Below are positions 16,858 to 25,937 of a DNA stretch of 51,098 nucleotides, piece by piece. Positions within the stretch are counted from its first letter, which is position 1, and each line of letters opens with the position of its first letter. The notes below the pieces were generated by a model. It had not been told where the DNA came from and made no database searches. It was given only the letters and a program-made list of their open reading frames with translations. This stretch comes from Caballeronia sp. BR00000012568055 (lineage in GTDB: Bacteria > Pseudomonadota > Gammaproteobacteria > Burkholderiales > Burkholderiaceae): assembly GCF_029439455.1 (NCBI RefSeq), contig NZ_JAQFVG010000268.1:1-51098 (forward strand), given 5' to 3'. Position numbers and translations under genes: made by a program.

Positions 16858-18978
16858 ATGAGCGATACCACCGCAACCACGACGGCCACGTCAGCCACCA
16901 ATCCTTTGCTCGATTTCTCCGATCTCCCGCGTTTCGGCGAGATCAAGCCCCAGCACGTCACGCCCGCACTCGACGTGCTGCTGGCTTCCGCGAAAGAAGC
17001 GGTCGATCGCGCCGCCGCGCCGGAGACGCCTGCCACGTGGACGGATATCGTCGAAGCGGTCGAGCGTGAATCGGAAAAGCTGTCGCGCGCGTGGGGTGTC
17101 ATCGGCCATCTGAACGCCGTCGCCGATACGCCCGAACTGCGCGCCGCTCACGCCGAAAACCTGCCGCGCGTCACCGAATTTTCTGCGAGCGTCGGTCAGA
17201 ATCTGGCGCTGTACGAGAAGTACAAGGCGATCGTCGCGGGTTCGGAGTTCGCGGGTTTGTCGCCCGAGCGCAAGAAAATCCTCGAAAACTCCCTGCGCGA
17301 TTTCCGTCTGTCGGGCGCGGAATTGCCCGAAGACCGCAAGCCGCGATTCGCGCAGTTGCAGGAAGAACAAGCGGCGTTATCGAAAGCATTTTCCGATCAC
17401 GTGCTCGATTCGACCAACGCGTATTCCTATCTCGTCACGCAGCAAAGCGACCTCGCCGGCCTCCCGGATGACGTGATCGAAGCCGCGCATGAGGCCGCCC
17501 AACGCGATGGCAAGGAAGGCTGGAAGTTCACGCTGCATTTCCCGTCGTATTTCCCGGTGCTGCAATACGCAGAACATCGCCCGATGCGTGAGGCGATGTA
17601 TCGCGCGTATGTCACGCGTGCGTCCGAACTCGGTGAGACGTACGGCAGCGGCAAGGCCGAATGGGACAACACGGCGAATGTCGTCGAAAATCTGAAGCTG
17701 CGCGATGAAGAAGCGAAGACGCTCGGTTATCAGAATTTCGCGGAAGTCTCGCTGGCGCCGAAGATGGCCGAATCGCCGGCTCAGGTGATCGCGTTCCTGG
17801 AAGACCTCGCCAAACGCGCCCGTCCCTACGCCGAAAACGACTGGATGGAGCTGCGCGCATTCGCCGCGACCGAACTCGGCATGCCCGAGCTTCAGCCGTG
17901 GGACACCGCGTATGCAGCGGAAAAGCTGCGTCAGAAACGCTATTCGTTTTCCGAAAATGAAGTGAAGCAATACTTCCCGCAGGAAGCCGTGCTCAAGGGC
18001 CTCTTCAAGGTCACCGAAACGCTCTTCAACGTATCGATCCGACGCGACGAAGCGGCCGTGTGGAACAAGGACGTGCGCTTCTTCCGCGTCGAAAACAAGG
18101 ATGGCACGCTGGTCGCGCAGTTCTATCTCGACCTCTACGCGCGCGAAGGCAAGCGCGGCGGCGCGTGGATGGACGATGCCCGCTCGCGTCACAAGCACAC
18201 GCAAGGCGGCGTGCAGACGCCGGTCGCGTATCTCACCTGCAACTTCTCCGCGCCGGTCGGCGGCAAGCCCGCCTGCTTCACGCACGATGAAGTCATCACC
18301 CTGTTCCACGAGTTCGGCCACGGCCTGCATCACATGTTGACGCGCGTCGATGAACTGGGCGTGTCGGGCATCAATGGCGTGGAGTGGGATGCGGTCGAAC
18401 TGCCGTCGCAATTCATGGAGAACTTCTGCTGGGAGTGGGACGTGCTGACGGATATGTCCGCGCATGTCGAAACCGGCCAGCCGCTGCCGCGCGAACTGTT
18501 CGACAAGATGCTGGCCGCGAAGAACTTCCAGAGCGGTCTGGGCACGCTGCGCCAGATCGTCTTTTCGATGTTCGATATGGTGCTGCACACGTCCTACGAT
18601 CCGTCGAACGCCACGAAGAACATGAACGACCTCGCGCGCGAAATCAACGAGAAATTCCACGTGATTCCGCAGATTTCGTTCTCACGCTGGCCGAACACGT
18701 TCAGCCATATTTTCGCGGGCGGTTACGCGGCGGGTTACTACAGCTACAAGTGGGCCGAAGTGCTTTCCGCCGATGCCTACGCCGCGTTCGAAGAAGCCGC
18801 GAAGCTCGCGAACGGTTCGGTGCTGAATGCGGAAACCGGCACGCGATATCGACGTGAGATTCTCGAAGTCGGCGGCAGCCGCCCGGCGATGGATTCGTTC
18901 AAAGCCTTCCGTGGCCGCGAGCCGAACATCGATGCTTTGCTTCGGCACAACGGCATGTCGGATCAGGCGGCGCACTAA
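16858..18978 (+). CDS. prlC: Oligopeptidase A, M3 zinc metallopeptidase
   Basis: Cytosolic endopeptidase that degrades short peptides, including cleaved signal peptides. With the ATG at 16858 (AAAGGAG 6 bp before) it has 706 residues, slightly longer than E. coli OpdA (680). The thimet-type zinc site HEFGHGLHH is at 484-492 (ligands H484 and H488, catalytic E485), and the third ligand region GVEWDAVELPSQ follows. The N-terminal DLPRFGEIKPQHVTPALD is typical of the family. The open frame from 16777 begins with TTG and crosses the promoter region, so it was not used. It is convergent with the amidohydrolase gene, only 5 bp apart. Confidence 0.95.
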   Translation: MSDTTATTTATSATNPLLDFSDLPRFGEIKPQHVTPALDVLLASAKEAVDRAAAPETPATWTDIVEAVERESEKLSRAWGVIGHLNAVADTPELRAAHAENLPRVTEFSASVGQNLALYEKYKAIVAGSEFAGLSPERKKILENSLRDFRLSGAELPEDRKPRFAQLQEEQAALSKAFSDHVLDSTNAYSYLVTQQSDLAGLPDDVIEAAHEAAQRDGKEGWKFTLHFPSYFPVLQYAEHRPMREAMYRAYVTRASELGETYGSGKAEWDNTANVVENLKLRDEEAKTLGYQNFAEVSLAPKMAESPAQVIAFLEDLAKRARPYAENDWMELRAFAATELGMPELQPWDTAYAAEKLRQKRYSFSENEVKQYFPQEAVLKGLFKVTETLFNVSIRRDEAAVWNKDVRFFRVENKDGTLVAQFYLDLYAREGKRGGAWMDDARSRHKHTQGGVQTPVAYLTCNFSAPVGGKPACFTHDEVITLFHEFGHGLHHMLTRVDELGVSGINGVEWDAVELPSQFMENFCWEWDVLTDMSAHVETGQPLPRELFDKMLAAKNFQSGLGTLRQIVFSMFDMVLHTSYDPSNATKNMNDLAREINEKFHVIPQISFSRWPNTFSHIFAGGYAAGYYSYKWAEVLSADAYAAFEEAAKLANGSVLNAETGTRYRREILEVGGSRPAMDSFKAFRGREPNIDALLRHNGMSDQAAH

Positions 18979-18983
18979 CGTTT

Positions 18984-20255
18984 CTATCGCCGGATCTTGA
19001 AGTCCACTTCGGAAGGCCGGCCTTCCAGCGACAACGCAGCCCGCACCGCCGGGCTGCGGCTCACCACCTTCCCTCTTCTCACCACCGCCGTACGCGCGGC
19101 ACGCAGCCGAATCGCTTCGATAGGATCGCGCGCATCCAGCACGACGCAGTCCGCATTGCAGCCGACTTCGATTCCATAGCCTTCCAGCCCGAGAATCTTC
19201 GCGGGGTTTTTCGTCACCGCGTCGAAGCAGGCGCGCATCGCGTCCACGCCCGTCATTTGCGCGACGTGCAAGCCCATATGCGCGACTTCGAGCATGTCGC
19301 CGGAGCCTAAGCTGTACCACGGGTCCATCACGCAATCGTGGCCGAACGCGACGTTCACGCCCGCCGCCATCAATTCCGGCACGCGCGTCATGCCGCGCCG
19401 TTTTGGATACGTATCCGAACGCCCTTGCAGCGTGATGTTGATCAGCGGATTCGCAATCGCTGCGACGCCGGATTCGCGCATCAATGGAATCAGTTTGCTG
19501 ACGTAGTAGTTGTCCATCGAGTGCATGGACGTGAGATGCGAACCGGTCACGCGCCCTTGCATGCCAAGCCGATGCGTCTGCGCCGCCAGCGTTTCGATAT
19601 GGCGCGACATCGGATCGTCGGATTCGTCGCAGTGCATGTCAACGCGCAGGCCCTTTTCCGCCGCGAATTCGCATAGCAGGCGCACGGACTCCGCGCCGTC
19701 CGCCATCGTGCGTTCGAAATGCGGAATGCCGCCGACCACATCGACGCCCATCGCGATGGCGCGCTTGAGGTTCTCGAAGGCGGTTGCGCTGCGTAACACG
19801 CCGTCCTGCGGAAACGCGACGAGTTGCAGATCGAGATACGGCTTCACACGACGCTTCACTTCGAGCAAGGCTTCGACGGCAAGCAAGCGATCGTCGCAGA
19901 CATCGACATGGGAACGGATCGCCAGCAGACCGCGTGCAACGGCCCAATCGCAATATTGCATCGCGCGTTCGACGAGCGCTTCCTGCGTGAGTTCGGGCTT
20001 CAGTTCGCCCCATAGCGCGATGCCTTCCAGCAGCGTGCCCGACATGTTCACGCGCGGCAAACCGTAGGAAAGCGTGGCGTCCATGTGGAAGTGCGCATCG
20101 ACGAAAGGCGCGGTGACGAGCGAGCCGTTCGCATCGATTTCCTCGCGCGCGGTGGCATCGAGTTTTGGTTCGATGGCGGCGATCAGTCCGTCTTTCATGC
20201 CGATATCGACGCGCTTCGTATCAACGAGTGCGGCGTTGCGAATGATGAGATCCAT
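18984..20255 (-). CDS. CodA-like amidohydrolase (cytosine deaminase family)
   Basis: Metal-dependent deaminase that probably acts on cytosine or a related pyrimidine or triazine. With the ATG at 20255 (GGAGGG 8 bp upstream) it has 423 residues against 427 for E. coli CodA and aligns with it throughout. Metal and catalytic positions are H55/H57 (HFHMD), H208, E211, H240 and D307. The long conserved blocks DLQLVAFPQ, GIPHFE and DTYPKRRGMTRV also match CodA. One difference stands out: the residue after the catalytic Asp is Cys (GHDC, C308) where E. coli CodA has Asp314, a substrate-pocket position, so the true substrate may differ. It lies 64 bp downstream of a small unknown gene on the same strand. 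Confidence 0.85.
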   Translation of the reverse strand: MDLIIRNAALVDTKRVDIGMKDGLIAAIEPKLDATAREEIDANGSLVTAPFVDAHFHMDATLSYGLPRVNMSGTLLEGIALWGELKPELTQEALVERAMQYCDWAVARGLLAIRSHVDVCDDRLLAVEALLEVKRRVKPYLDLQLVAFPQDGVLRSATAFENLKRAIAMGVDVVGGIPHFERTMADGAESVRLLCEFAAEKGLRVDMHCDESDDPMSRHIETLAAQTHRLGMQGRVTGSHLTSMHSMDNYYVSKLIPLMRESGVAAIANPLINITLQGRSDTYPKRRGMTRVPELMAAGVNVAFGHDCVMDPWYSLGSGDMLEVAHMGLHVAQMTGVDAMRACFDAVTKNPAKILGLEGYGIEVGCNADCVVLDARDPIEAIRLRAARTAVVRRGKVVSRSPAVRAALSLEGRPSEVDFKIRR

Positions 20256-20319
20256 CTGCGAACCCTCCGTCTCCAAGGCAGTTCGTCCGATTGTATCGGG
20301 ACAGAAATGCCGTGCGGGT

Positions 20320-20628
20320 TCAGCGTCTTCGTCCGACGATGGCGAAACTCAGCGGCAAAGAACCGCGTGCGATGGCTTTTCCTTCGGATCGCGTGTGCGC
20401 CGGTTCGACATCGACGCGCGCCAGCACGCGCCCATCCGGTCCGATGACGAGCGTGCGTTCGCCATCGTTCAGAACCATGAACATGCCGCTTGCATCGACT
20501 TTCTTCGCTTCGGACGAAGAAAACACGGCAACGTGCACGCCTTCACGCGCGAGTTCCAGCGCCTTCTCACGCGAATAAGCACCGCCCGCTGCGACGCGAA
20601 GTGAAGAATGATTCACGCGAGACTCCAT
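20320..20628 (-). CDS. Small protein of unknown function beside the CodA-like gene
   Basis: I do not recognise the family. With the ATG at 20628 (MESRVNHSSLRV) the protein has 102 residues; the frame stays open to 20709, but that would overlap the lysR promoter. It has no signal peptide or membrane segment, contains no Cys, and is mixed alpha/beta in character (LVIGPDGRVLARVDVEP reads like a beta hairpin). The gene lies between a CodA-like amidohydrolase on the same strand and a divergent LysR regulator, so it may belong to the same pathway. It could be an accessory subunit or a remnant; no catalytic motif is visible. Confidence 0.6.
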   Translation of the reverse strand: MESRVNHSSLRVAAGGAYSREKALELAREGVHVAVFSSSEAKKVDASGMFMVLNDGERTLVIGPDGRVLARVDVEPAHTRSEGKAIARGSLPLSFAIVGRRR

Positions 20629-20681
20629 CGATTTAAAAGCAAGAATCACCATTGAACCGTTTGCGCTTCGATCAGTAAAAT

Positions 20682-20699
20682 GAATCTTTTGATCGATTC
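20682..20699. promoter_or_regulatory. Dyad GAATC-N8-GATTC between lysR and its divergent neighbour
   Basis: The 5-bp perfect arms at 20682-20686 and 20695-20699 lie 20-40 bp before the lysR ATG in a 92-bp divergent spacer. LysR proteins bind T-N11-A dyads in just such positions, so this is a candidate site for the regulator encoded next to it. Confidence 0.35.
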
Positions 20700-20720
20700 G
20701 ATAACTCATTGGAATCGAAC

Positions 20721-21611
20721 ATGGAACTCAGGCTTTTACGCGCATTTCTCACCGTCACGGACTTGCGCCATTTCGGCCGCGCCGCCGATGCGCTCCACCT
20801 CAGCCAGCCCGCGCTGAGCAAGCAAATCGTCGCGCTGGAACAAAGCCTCGGCGGACGCTTGTTCGAACGTGGCCGACACGGCGCGGAACTGACGGTCTTC
20901 GGCGCAAGCTTCGTCGCCGATGCGCAAGCCTTGGTTCGCGATGCCGACGCCATCCTCGCCCGCGCACGCGAATCGAGCGGCGGCACGCGCGGCTTTTTGC
21001 GCGTCGGCTTATGTCTTTCGGTGCTGACGCACGCGCCGAAACTCGTCGCCCAATTCCGGCAGGCGAATCCAAACGTGTGCGTCACGCTGCACGATCTTTC
21101 ATCGAGCGAGCAGACGCGTCGCATGCTCGCCGGCAAGCTCGATGTCGGTTTCATGCGCATGCCGCTGGACGATGCGCTCTCGGGCTTCGCGGTGATCGAT
21201 GAATCGCTGGCGCTGGCGGTGCCGGAGCACGCGCGCTACAAGCGTCTGCCTGCGGATTTGAGCGTATTGAACGATCCCGGCTTTATCGCGCTGGCGAGAA
21301 ATCGCGGGCCGGGCATTGCCGCGCAGATCGACCGATGGTGCATGGAGCACGGCCTCACGCCGAACATTATTCAGGAGGCCGATGATATCCAGTCCGTGCT
21401 CGCCGCCGTCGCGGGCGGTGTGGGCGCAGCGTTTTTGCCATCGCGCGCGCAATACTTGTTACGCGATGCCCGCGTGCTCCCCTTGCGCGATGCGCCTGCA
21501 AAATGGCGCATCGGTCTGGCGTGGCCGAATGCGCGCGAAGACGCGGTGACGCAACGATTCGTGGAGTTGGTGCGCGCGCAGATGAAAGGCCGCGCTACGC
21601 TCGACGCTTGA
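20721..21611 (+). CDS. LysR-family transcriptional regulator
   Basis: The 296-residue protein has the LysR winged helix-turn-helix at about 1-60 (MELRLLRAFLTVTDLRHFGR, then AADALHLSQPALSKQI and LFERG), followed by the substrate-binding domain from about 88. The C-terminal domain carries the common GVGAAFLPS stretch. It starts at ATG 20721 rather than the TTG at 20709. The gene is divergent from the small unknown gene and the CodA-like deaminase, which are the likeliest targets; its effector cannot be read from sequence. Its 3' end overlaps the convergent GNAT gene by 17 bp. Confidence 0.92.
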   Translation: MELRLLRAFLTVTDLRHFGRAADALHLSQPALSKQIVALEQSLGGRLFERGRHGAELTVFGASFVADAQALVRDADAILARARESSGGTRGFLRVGLCLSVLTHAPKLVAQFRQANPNVCVTLHDLSSSEQTRRMLAGKLDVGFMRMPLDDALSGFAVIDESLALAVPEHARYKRLPADLSVLNDPGFIALARNRGPGIAAQIDRWCMEHGLTPNIIQEADDIQSVLAAVAGGVGAAFLPSRAQYLLRDARVLPLRDAPAKWRIGLAWPNAREDAVTQRFVELVRAQMKGRATLDA

Positions 21612-22194
21612 GCTTGTCGAGCAACATCGACTGAACGGAAGGCCATTCATCGTCGATGATCGAAAACCGCACGGAATTGCGCTTGCGTCCGTCCGGCATG
21701 ATGCGCTCGTGCCGCACGATACCTTCCTGCGTAGCGCCGATCCCCAGAATCGCCGCGCGCGATTTCTCGTTGAGTTCGTCGGTGGTGAATTGCACGCGCA
21801 CGCATTGCATGACATCGAAGGCATGCGCGAGCAGCAGATACTTCGCTTCCAGATTGATGCCCGTACGCTGCGTCGATACCCCGAGCCACGTATGCCCGAT
21901 CTCCTGTTTGCGATGCACGCGATCGATCTTCCAGAAGCGCGTGCTGCCGACCACGCGCCCGGTTTCGCGCGCCACGATCACGAAGGGCATCACCGTGCCG
22001 GCATCGCGGCCAGCGAGCGCGGTATCGATATAGCGATCCACCGTGTCCGGACCCGGCACGACGGTCACGCGCAGATTCCAGAGTTCGCCATCGGCGGCGG
22101 CTTGCAGGAGCGCGGGCGCATCGTCGCGTTGCAAGGGACGAAGCTCGACGCGCTCGCCCGTCAAAACAGGCTGAAGATCGATTGAAGTATTCAT
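21595..22194 (-). CDS. GNAT-family N-acetyltransferase (RimJ/RimL type)
   Basis: A 199-residue single-domain acetyltransferase of the RimJ/RimL/YjaB group, which often acetylates protein N-termini or small molecules. It shows the RVELRPLQRDDAPALL opening, strands around RVVGSTRFWKID and EIGHTWLG, and the acetyl-CoA region (about 113-160, ending LGIGATQEGIVRH). The substrate cannot be predicted. It lies 21 bp after kdpD on the same strand, in the place where kdpE would normally be, and converges on lysR with a 17-bp overlap. Confidence 0.88.
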   Translation of the reverse strand: MNTSIDLQPVLTGERVELRPLQRDDAPALLQAAADGELWNLRVTVVPGPDTVDRYIDTALAGRDAGTVMPFVIVARETGRVVGSTRFWKIDRVHRKQEIGHTWLGVSTQRTGINLEAKYLLLAHAFDVMQCVRVQFTTDELNEKSRAAILGIGATQEGIVRHERIMPDGRKRNSVRFSIIDDEWPSVQSMLLDKLKRRA

Positions 22195-22215
22195 GCACGC
22201 GATATTAAAGCGTGT

Positions 22216-24936
22216 TCAGGCATCGCGCTTTTCGGTCTCGTCTTCCGGAAATAAATCGGTCGGCGGCGTTTCGTTCGCGGGCAGGCTGAACCAGAAGCGC
22301 GCGCCGCCTTCCTCGCGATTCTCCACGCCGATCTGCCCGCCGTGCGCTTCGACAATCGCCCGGCAAATCGCCAGTCCCAACCCGATGCCCGGCTGCGCGG
22401 ATTCCTTCTCCCCTCGCTCGAACTTGTCGAACAAACGCGATTGCGCGTTGACCGGCACGCCGGGACCGTCATCGTCGATAAACACGCGCACGGTCTCGCC
22501 CTGCTCGATCGCGCTGATGCGGATCGGCGTGCCCGCAGGCGTGTACTTCGCGGCGTTTTCCAGCAGATTGGCGAAGAGGCGTTCCATCAGCACGGCGTCG
22601 AGCTTGAGCATCGGCAAATGCGGCGGCACGTTCACCTGCACCGCGCGGCCCGCCAGCGGACGGCGCAAAGTGGCAAGCGCCGCGCCGATGGTTTCTTCGA
22701 GCATCGACCATTGCCGATTCAGACGGATCGCGCCCGCTTGCAGGCGCGCCATATCGAGCAGATTGGTGACCAGCCCGCTCATGCGCAGCGCTTCTTCGTG
22801 GATCGCGTGCGCCAGTTCGTGCGATGCCTCGCCGCGCGACTGATCCTCCAGCACCGAAGCGAAGCCGACGATCGACGTCAGCGGCGTGCGCAAATCATGC
22901 GAAATCGCCGACAGCAGCGAATTGCGCAAGCGCTCCGATTCCATATTGACGAGCGCGTCCTGCGCAATCTCCACGTAATGCACGCGTTCGAGCGCCAGCG
23001 CGATCTGCGCGGCGAACGTCTCGATCATTCGGCGTTGTTCCGGCACCGCGAATTCGGTCTCGCGGCCTGTCATCAACGCGAGCACGCCGCGCGTGCGCAT
23101 CGGCGCTTTGAGCGGCAAATACAGCGCAGGCGACGCGGGCAGCGTGTCCGTGCCGTGCCCGGCCTGCTTCTGCTGGTCGTAGACCCATTGCGCGATATCC
23201 GTATCGATACGCGATGCATCGAGCGTCACGTCAGGACTCGGCTCGACCACTTTCTGCCGCACTTTTTCCGATGCATCCGGCAGCAGCATCGCCACTTTCG
23301 CCTGAAACACTTCCGCGACGTGACGCGTGCCGATCTCGATGATCTGCTCGGTCATCAGCGCGGCGGCGAGCTCCTTGGTCATCGCGTACATCGCGCCGGT
23401 GCGTCGTTCGCGTTGCGACGCGATGCGCGCCTCGCGCCGCAAGCTCGACGTGAGATGGCTGATGGTCAGCGACGTGAGCAGCATGACGAAAAACGTCAGC
23501 ACGTATTGCGTATCCGTCACGGAGAACGACAGCGCGGGCGGCACGAAGAAGAAATCGAACGCCGCCACCGATATGAACGACAGCATCACGCCCGGCCCGC
23601 GCCCGAGCCGCACCGCCGCGAACACCACGCCGAGCAGATACAACATGACGAGATTGGTCAGCGCGAACTGCCGTGCTTCCAGCACGCTGGCGATCAGTGT
23701 GATCACCGCGCCGAGCGCAAGCGCGACGGCATACGCACGCGGCGGCGAATGCGCGGAATCGCGCAGCGCGCTGAACGCGGACACCGGACGCTCTTCGTCG
23801 CGCGGGCCGGTGGACACCAGCGTCACATCGATATCCGATGCCTGCCCGATGATCCGCTCGCTGACCGGCCGCTGCATCCAGCGCCGCCAGCCCTGCATCG
23901 CCGATGCGCCCACCACGAGCTTCGACACGTTGCGCATACGCGCATAGTCGATCAGCGTGGCGGCGGCATCCGCGCCATCGAGCGTGACGGTTTCCGCGCC
24001 GAGCTGGGCGGCGAGTTCGAGGGCATCGAGCGTGCGCTTGCGTCGATCGTCGGGCAGCCGTTGCAGTTGCGGCGTTTCGACATACACCGCGAGCCAGTCC
24101 GCCTTCAGCGCCGATGCCAGCCGCGCCGCCGCGCGCACCAGCGCAGCGCTTTCCGGCCCCGGCCCGACGCACGCGATCACGCGTTCCCGCGCGCGCCATA
24201 TCCGTTCGATCGACTGATCCGCGCGATATTCGCGCATCTGCGCATCGACACGATCGGCGGTGCGGCGCAGCGCCAGTTCGCGCAGCGCGATCAGATTGCC
24301 TTTGCGAAAGAAGTTGCGCACCGCGTGCTCGGCCTGCTGCGCCATATAGACCTTGCCATCGCGCAGGCGGTCGAGCAGTTCTTCGGGCGGCAGATCGACC
24401 AGCGTGACTTCATCGGCGAGATCGAAGACGCGGTCGGGCACGGTCTCCCACACGCGAATCCCGGTGATACGGCCGACGATATCGTTCAGGCTTTCCAGAT
24501 GCTGAACGTTGACCGTCGTGTAGACGTCGATGCCGGCGTCCAGCAGTTCCTGCACATCCTGCCAGCGTTTTAAATGGCGCGAGCCTTGCACGTTCGAATG
24601 CGCGAGTTCATCGACGAGAATGAGTTGGGGCTTTCGTGCGAGCGCGGCGTCGAGATCGAATTCGGCGAGCAGGCGTTCGCGGTACTGAATGCGCGCGGGC
24701 GGCAGCGTTTCGATGCCTTCGAGCAAGGCCAGCGTTTCCTTGCGCCCATGCGTCTCCGCCACGCCGATCACGACGTCCACGCCCTCTTCCTTCTTGCGTT
24801 TGGCCGCGAGCAGCATCGCGTACGTCTTGCCCACGCCTGCGGACGCGCCGAAGAAAATCTTCAGCGTGCCGCGCTGGCGTTTTTCCTCTTCTTTCTGGAG
24901 TTTGGTGAGGAGGGATTCGGGGGTTGGGCGGGTCAT
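22216..24936 (-). CDS. kdpD: KdpD osmosensitive K+ channel sensor histidine kinase
   Basis: KdpD senses K+ limitation and osmotic stress and phosphorylates KdpE to turn on the KdpFABC K+ pump. The 906 residues show the full family layout: the KdpD N-terminal domain with Walker A GASAGVGKT (30-38), a universal-stress-type domain (about 240-370), four membrane helices (about 395-500), a GAF-like region, HisKA with SHDLRTPL (H680) and an HATPase domain with GIGLGLAI. The start at 24936 (MTRPTPESLL) is preferred to the frame start 9 codons upstream. No kdpF, A, B, C or E gene lies beside it: downstream is GNAT, upstream divergent xth. It therefore looks like an orphan or rearranged copy. Confidence 0.95.
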   Translation of the reverse strand: MTRPTPESLLTKLQKEEEKRQRGTLKIFFGASAGVGKTYAMLLAAKRKKEEGVDVVIGVAETHGRKETLALLEGIETLPPARIQYRERLLAEFDLDAALARKPQLILVDELAHSNVQGSRHLKRWQDVQELLDAGIDVYTTVNVQHLESLNDIVGRITGIRVWETVPDRVFDLADEVTLVDLPPEELLDRLRDGKVYMAQQAEHAVRNFFRKGNLIALRELALRRTADRVDAQMREYRADQSIERIWRARERVIACVGPGPESAALVRAAARLASALKADWLAVYVETPQLQRLPDDRRKRTLDALELAAQLGAETVTLDGADAAATLIDYARMRNVSKLVVGASAMQGWRRWMQRPVSERIIGQASDIDVTLVSTGPRDEERPVSAFSALRDSAHSPPRAYAVALALGAVITLIASVLEARQFALTNLVMLYLLGVVFAAVRLGRGPGVMLSFISVAAFDFFFVPPALSFSVTDTQYVLTFFVMLLTSLTISHLTSSLRREARIASQRERRTGAMYAMTKELAAALMTEQIIEIGTRHVAEVFQAKVAMLLPDASEKVRQKVVEPSPDVTLDASRIDTDIAQWVYDQQKQAGHGTDTLPASPALYLPLKAPMRTRGVLALMTGRETEFAVPEQRRMIETFAAQIALALERVHYVEIAQDALVNMESERLRNSLLSAISHDLRTPLTSIVGFASVLEDQSRGEASHELAHAIHEEALRMSGLVTNLLDMARLQAGAIRLNRQWSMLEETIGAALATLRRPLAGRAVQVNVPPHLPMLKLDAVLMERLFANLLENAAKYTPAGTPIRISAIEQGETVRVFIDDDGPGVPVNAQSRLFDKFERGEKESAQPGIGLGLAICRAIVEAHGGQIGVENREEGGARFWFSLPANETPPTDLFPEDETEKRDA

Positions 24937-25139
24937 ATGTTTGCGGCCAGGCGCTTCAATCACATCCGGTTCGATACGACGTTTAATTTAAGCACATTGC
25001 CCGAGCGTGCGGTTCTGCGCCAGAGCTTAGAGCGGCAGGCGTAAAACGCGCGACAAGGTTGAATGGCGGGATATAAAAATCGCGTAAAAGCGCGTCCGCT
25101 AAAATCGAGCTTCGCGCTCTGTCGAAGAATCGGAACATC

Positions 25140-25922
25140 ATGAAAATCGCCACCTGGAACGTCAACTCCCTCAAAGTCCGCCTGCAGCACGTCATCGACT
25201 GGTTAACCGAATCGCAAGTCGATGTCCTCTGCCTGCAAGAGCTGAAAATGCCCGACGAGAAATTCCCGCGCGCGGAACTCGAAGCCGCCGGCTACAAAAG
25301 CTGGTTCGCGGGACAGAAGACGTACAACGGCGTCGGCATTCTGGTGCGCAGCGCAGCCAACTATGAAGTCGATGAAATCAGCGTCGTGCGCAATATCCCC
25401 GGTTTCGAGGACTTGCAGCAACGCGTGATCGCCGCGACCATCGATGGCGTGCGGGTGGTCTCGGCATATTTTCCGAACGGCCAAGCGCCCGGCACGGAGA
25501 AGTTCGAATACAAGATGCGCTGGCTCGATGCCCTGTGCGAATGGCTGCGCGAAGACATGGCGCGTCACCCGAAACTCGCGCTTTGCGGCGACTACAACAT
25601 CGCGCCCGACGACCGCGATGTGCATGATCCGCAAGCGTGGATCGGCCAGAATCTGGTCTCGCCGGAAGAACGCGCACATTTCGCGCAACTGATCGAACTC
25701 GGCCTCACCGATGCCTTCCGCAAGTTCGAACAGCCCGAGAAACTCTATACGTGGTGGGATTACCGGATGATGGCGTTCCGTCGCAATATGGGTCTGCGTA
25801 TCGACCATATTCTGCTGTCGGCGGAACTCGCGGCGCGCTGCACATCGTGCGAAGTGGACAAGGTGCCGCGCAAATGGGATCAGCCGTCGGATCACACGCC
25901 CGTCATCGTGACCCTCGACTGA
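25140..25922 (+). CDS. xth: Exodeoxyribonuclease III (AP endonuclease)
   Basis: Repairs abasic sites and trims blocked 3' ends in DNA. At 260 residues it has the EEP-fold landmarks: MKIATWNVNSLKVR at the N-terminus (N7), catalytic metal ligand in LCLQELKMPDEKF, CGDYNIAP with the catalytic Asp/Asn, RIDHILLS, and the C-terminal SDHTPVIVTLD with the catalytic His. The Shine-Dalgarno is weak (CGGAAC 6 bp before the ATG). It is divergent from kdpD and convergent with ntrC, whose stop is 15 bp away with no visible terminator between. Confidence 0.95.
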   Translation: MKIATWNVNSLKVRLQHVIDWLTESQVDVLCLQELKMPDEKFPRAELEAAGYKSWFAGQKTYNGVGILVRSAANYEVDEISVVRNIPGFEDLQQRVIAATIDGVRVVSAYFPNGQAPGTEKFEYKMRWLDALCEWLREDMARHPKLALCGDYNIAPDDRDVHDPQAWIGQNLVSPEERAHFAQLIELGLTDAFRKFEQPEKLYTWWDYRMMAFRRNMGLRIDHILLSAELAARCTSCEVDKVPRKWDQPSDHTPVIVTLD

Positions 25923-25937
25923 TCCTTCAAAGCACGC

